Source of the DNA: CAZNLL01 sp964573885
GTDB taxonomy: Bacteria; Desulfobacterota; DSM-4660; Desulfatiglandales; Desulfatiglandaceae
Length of the DNA: 14,143 nt
NCBI GenBank assembly: GCA_964573885.1
Contig: CAZNLL010000108.1
Coordinates: forward strand, 1-14,143
Direction of reading: 5' to 3'
Part shown: piece after piece, positions 13,272 through 14,143 of the stretch
Numbering within the stretch: position 1 is the stretch's first letter
Layout: the number at the start of each line of letters is the position of its first letter
Translations under genes and position numbers: made by a program
The notes under the pieces: generated by a model
Databases searched by the model: none
What the model saw: only the letters and a program-made list of their open reading frames with translations
What the model was told of the DNA's origin: nothing

Positions 13272-14143
13272 ATGAGTGAGGAAATCCGGGTTGGGGTTTT
13301 TGTCTGTGACTGCGGGTCCAACATCGCGGGAGTGGTGAATGTCCCCGAGGTGGTTGAGTACAGCAAGGGACTCCAGGACGTGGTCCGGGCGGATGAAGGC
13401 CGGTGGTCCTGCTCCACGGATTACCTGGAGAGGATGAAAGCGCTCATCAAGGAGCACGATATCAACCGTGTGGTGGTGGCGTGCTGTACCCCCCGGACCC
13501 ATGAGCCCCTTTTCAAGAGGGCTGTCAAGGAGACCGGGCTCAACCCCTACCTCCTGGAATTTGTAAGCATCAGGGAGCAGGTCTCCTGGGTCCACATGGG
13601 GGAGCCGGAAAGGGCCACGGCCAAGGCCAAGGACCTCATCAAGATGGGGGTGGCCAAGGCCAGACTCCTGGAAGAGGGCGAAGAGGTCAGGTTGCCCGTC
13701 AAGACCGAATGCCTCATCATCGGAGGGGGCGTGGGCGGTATGACTGCGGCCCTCAATATCGCCGAACAGGGCTTCCAGGCCGTGATTGTGGAAAGGGCCC
13801 CTGAACTGGGAGGCGTGGTCAAGGCGCTGTCCAGTATCTATGAGGGCCGGGAGCGCATTCCCGCAGCCCCGCTGGTAAAGGGCCTCGTGGAGGCGGTCCA
13901 GGCCCACCCCGGGGTCCAGGTATATACCGGGGCCGAATTGGAAACGGTAGAGGGCTATATCGGCAATTACAGGGCCTCTATAAGGACAGACGCCTCCACG
14001 GAGACGGTCAGGGCCTCCACGGTGATCGTGGCCACGGGCATGAAAGAGATCGACCCCACGGGCCAATTCGGCTATGCGGACGGCCCCGTGGTCTTGACCC
14101 AGCTTGAGCTGGAAGAAAAATTGAATAACGGGGGGCTGGGAGA
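13272..14143 (+). CDS. HdrA-like FAD/Fe-S protein, partial (runs off window end)
   Basis: These first 290 residues of a second HdrA-like protein continue past the window edge. The start ATG 13272 is preceded by AAGGTGAG at a slightly long distance. It begins with the HdrA N-terminal Fe-S domain: VCDCGSNIAG (C12, C14), C47, and VVACCTPRTHEPLF (C71, C72), followed by GLNPYLLEFVSIREQVSWVH, all characteristic of HdrA. The FAD fold follows (CLIIGGGVGGMTAALNIAEQG, motif 151-156). This is the domain the preceding HdrA lacks, so the pair looks like complementary halves or paralogues, as in the duplicated HdrA-like subunit of class II benzoyl-CoA reductase complexes (BamE) or QmoA/QmoB. The downstream partners, unseen here, would decide among these. 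It most likely transfers electrons between ferredoxin and a further Hdr/MvhD-type complex. Confidence 0.87.
   Translation, partial: MSEEIRVGVFVCDCGSNIAGVVNVPEVVEYSKGLQDVVRADEGRWSCSTDYLERMKALIKEHDINRVVVACCTPRTHEPLFKRAVKETGLNPYLLEFVSIREQVSWVHMGEPERATAKAKDLIKMGVAKARLLEEGEEVRLPVKTECLIIGGGVGGMTAALNIAEQGFQAVIVERAPELGGVVKALSSIYEGRERIPAAPLVKGLVEAVQAHPGVQVYTGAELETVEGYIGNYRASIRTDASTETVRASTVIVATGMKEIDPTGQFGYADGPVVLTQLELEEKLNNGGLG

Noticed and set aside
13254..14066. 270-codon minus-strand open frame
   Set aside because: It is antisense to the second HdrA-like gene, which carries clear HdrA motifs on the plus strand.

Overview
The window looks like a draft scaffold from an anaerobic member of the Desulfobacterota (the former Deltaproteobacteria). 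This rests on a PAS-LuxR regulator of a type common in that group, two HdrA-like flavoproteins, paired ferredoxins, and an Old-Yellow-Enzyme/dienoyl-CoA-reductase-like flavoenzyme next to CoA-ester enzymes. Genes from about 3.4 kb onward are GC-rich. The first 3.3 kb has AT-rich intergenic DNA and a different character. No lineage below phylum can be justified from sequence alone.

Region 1 (1-3.3 kb): a small exported Gly/Ala-rich protein (703-1074) converges on a cytosolic three-PAS LuxR-type regulator (minus strand, 2979 to 1233). The regulator is interrupted by a run of exactly 100 Ns whose flanks share a 10-base overlap, so the gap is probably artificial, and by an apparent frameshift just before its helix-turn-helix. 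A 56-bp element with iterated CGTnnTTTTT boxes ending in GTGTTGACATTTCTTT lies upstream of both genes, with a third, more diverged copy and a core-only match further left.

Region 2 (3.3-5.9 kb): what looks like a decaying operon. It holds a 24-codon C-terminal remnant of a PEP-utilising (PEP-synthase-like) protein, an apparently intact alkyl-DHAP-synthase-like FAD oxidase, and a GlpD-like glycerol-3-phosphate dehydrogenase that has lost about 300 internal codons in frame. An 18-bp perfect palindrome lies between the last two.

Region 3 (5.9-14.1 kb): a CoA-ester redox locus. A fused 3-hydroxyacyl-CoA dehydrogenase/enoyl-CoA hydratase (minus strand) diverges from a 663-aa FMN/FAD/4Fe-4S reductase. 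Between them lies a near-symmetrical promoter region with one central palindrome. The reductase starts a co-directional series: an unknown CxxCPW protein, a 2[4Fe-4S] ferredoxin, an epimerase-like VOC protein lacking the usual His pair, a second 2[4Fe-4S] ferredoxin, and two HdrA-like proteins, the second running off the window. The simplest reading is reduction or oxidation of an unsaturated (possibly ring) acyl-CoA coupled through ferredoxins to an Hdr-type electron-transfer complex, with the fusion enzyme performing hydration and beta-oxidation. The substrate is not identifiable from this window.
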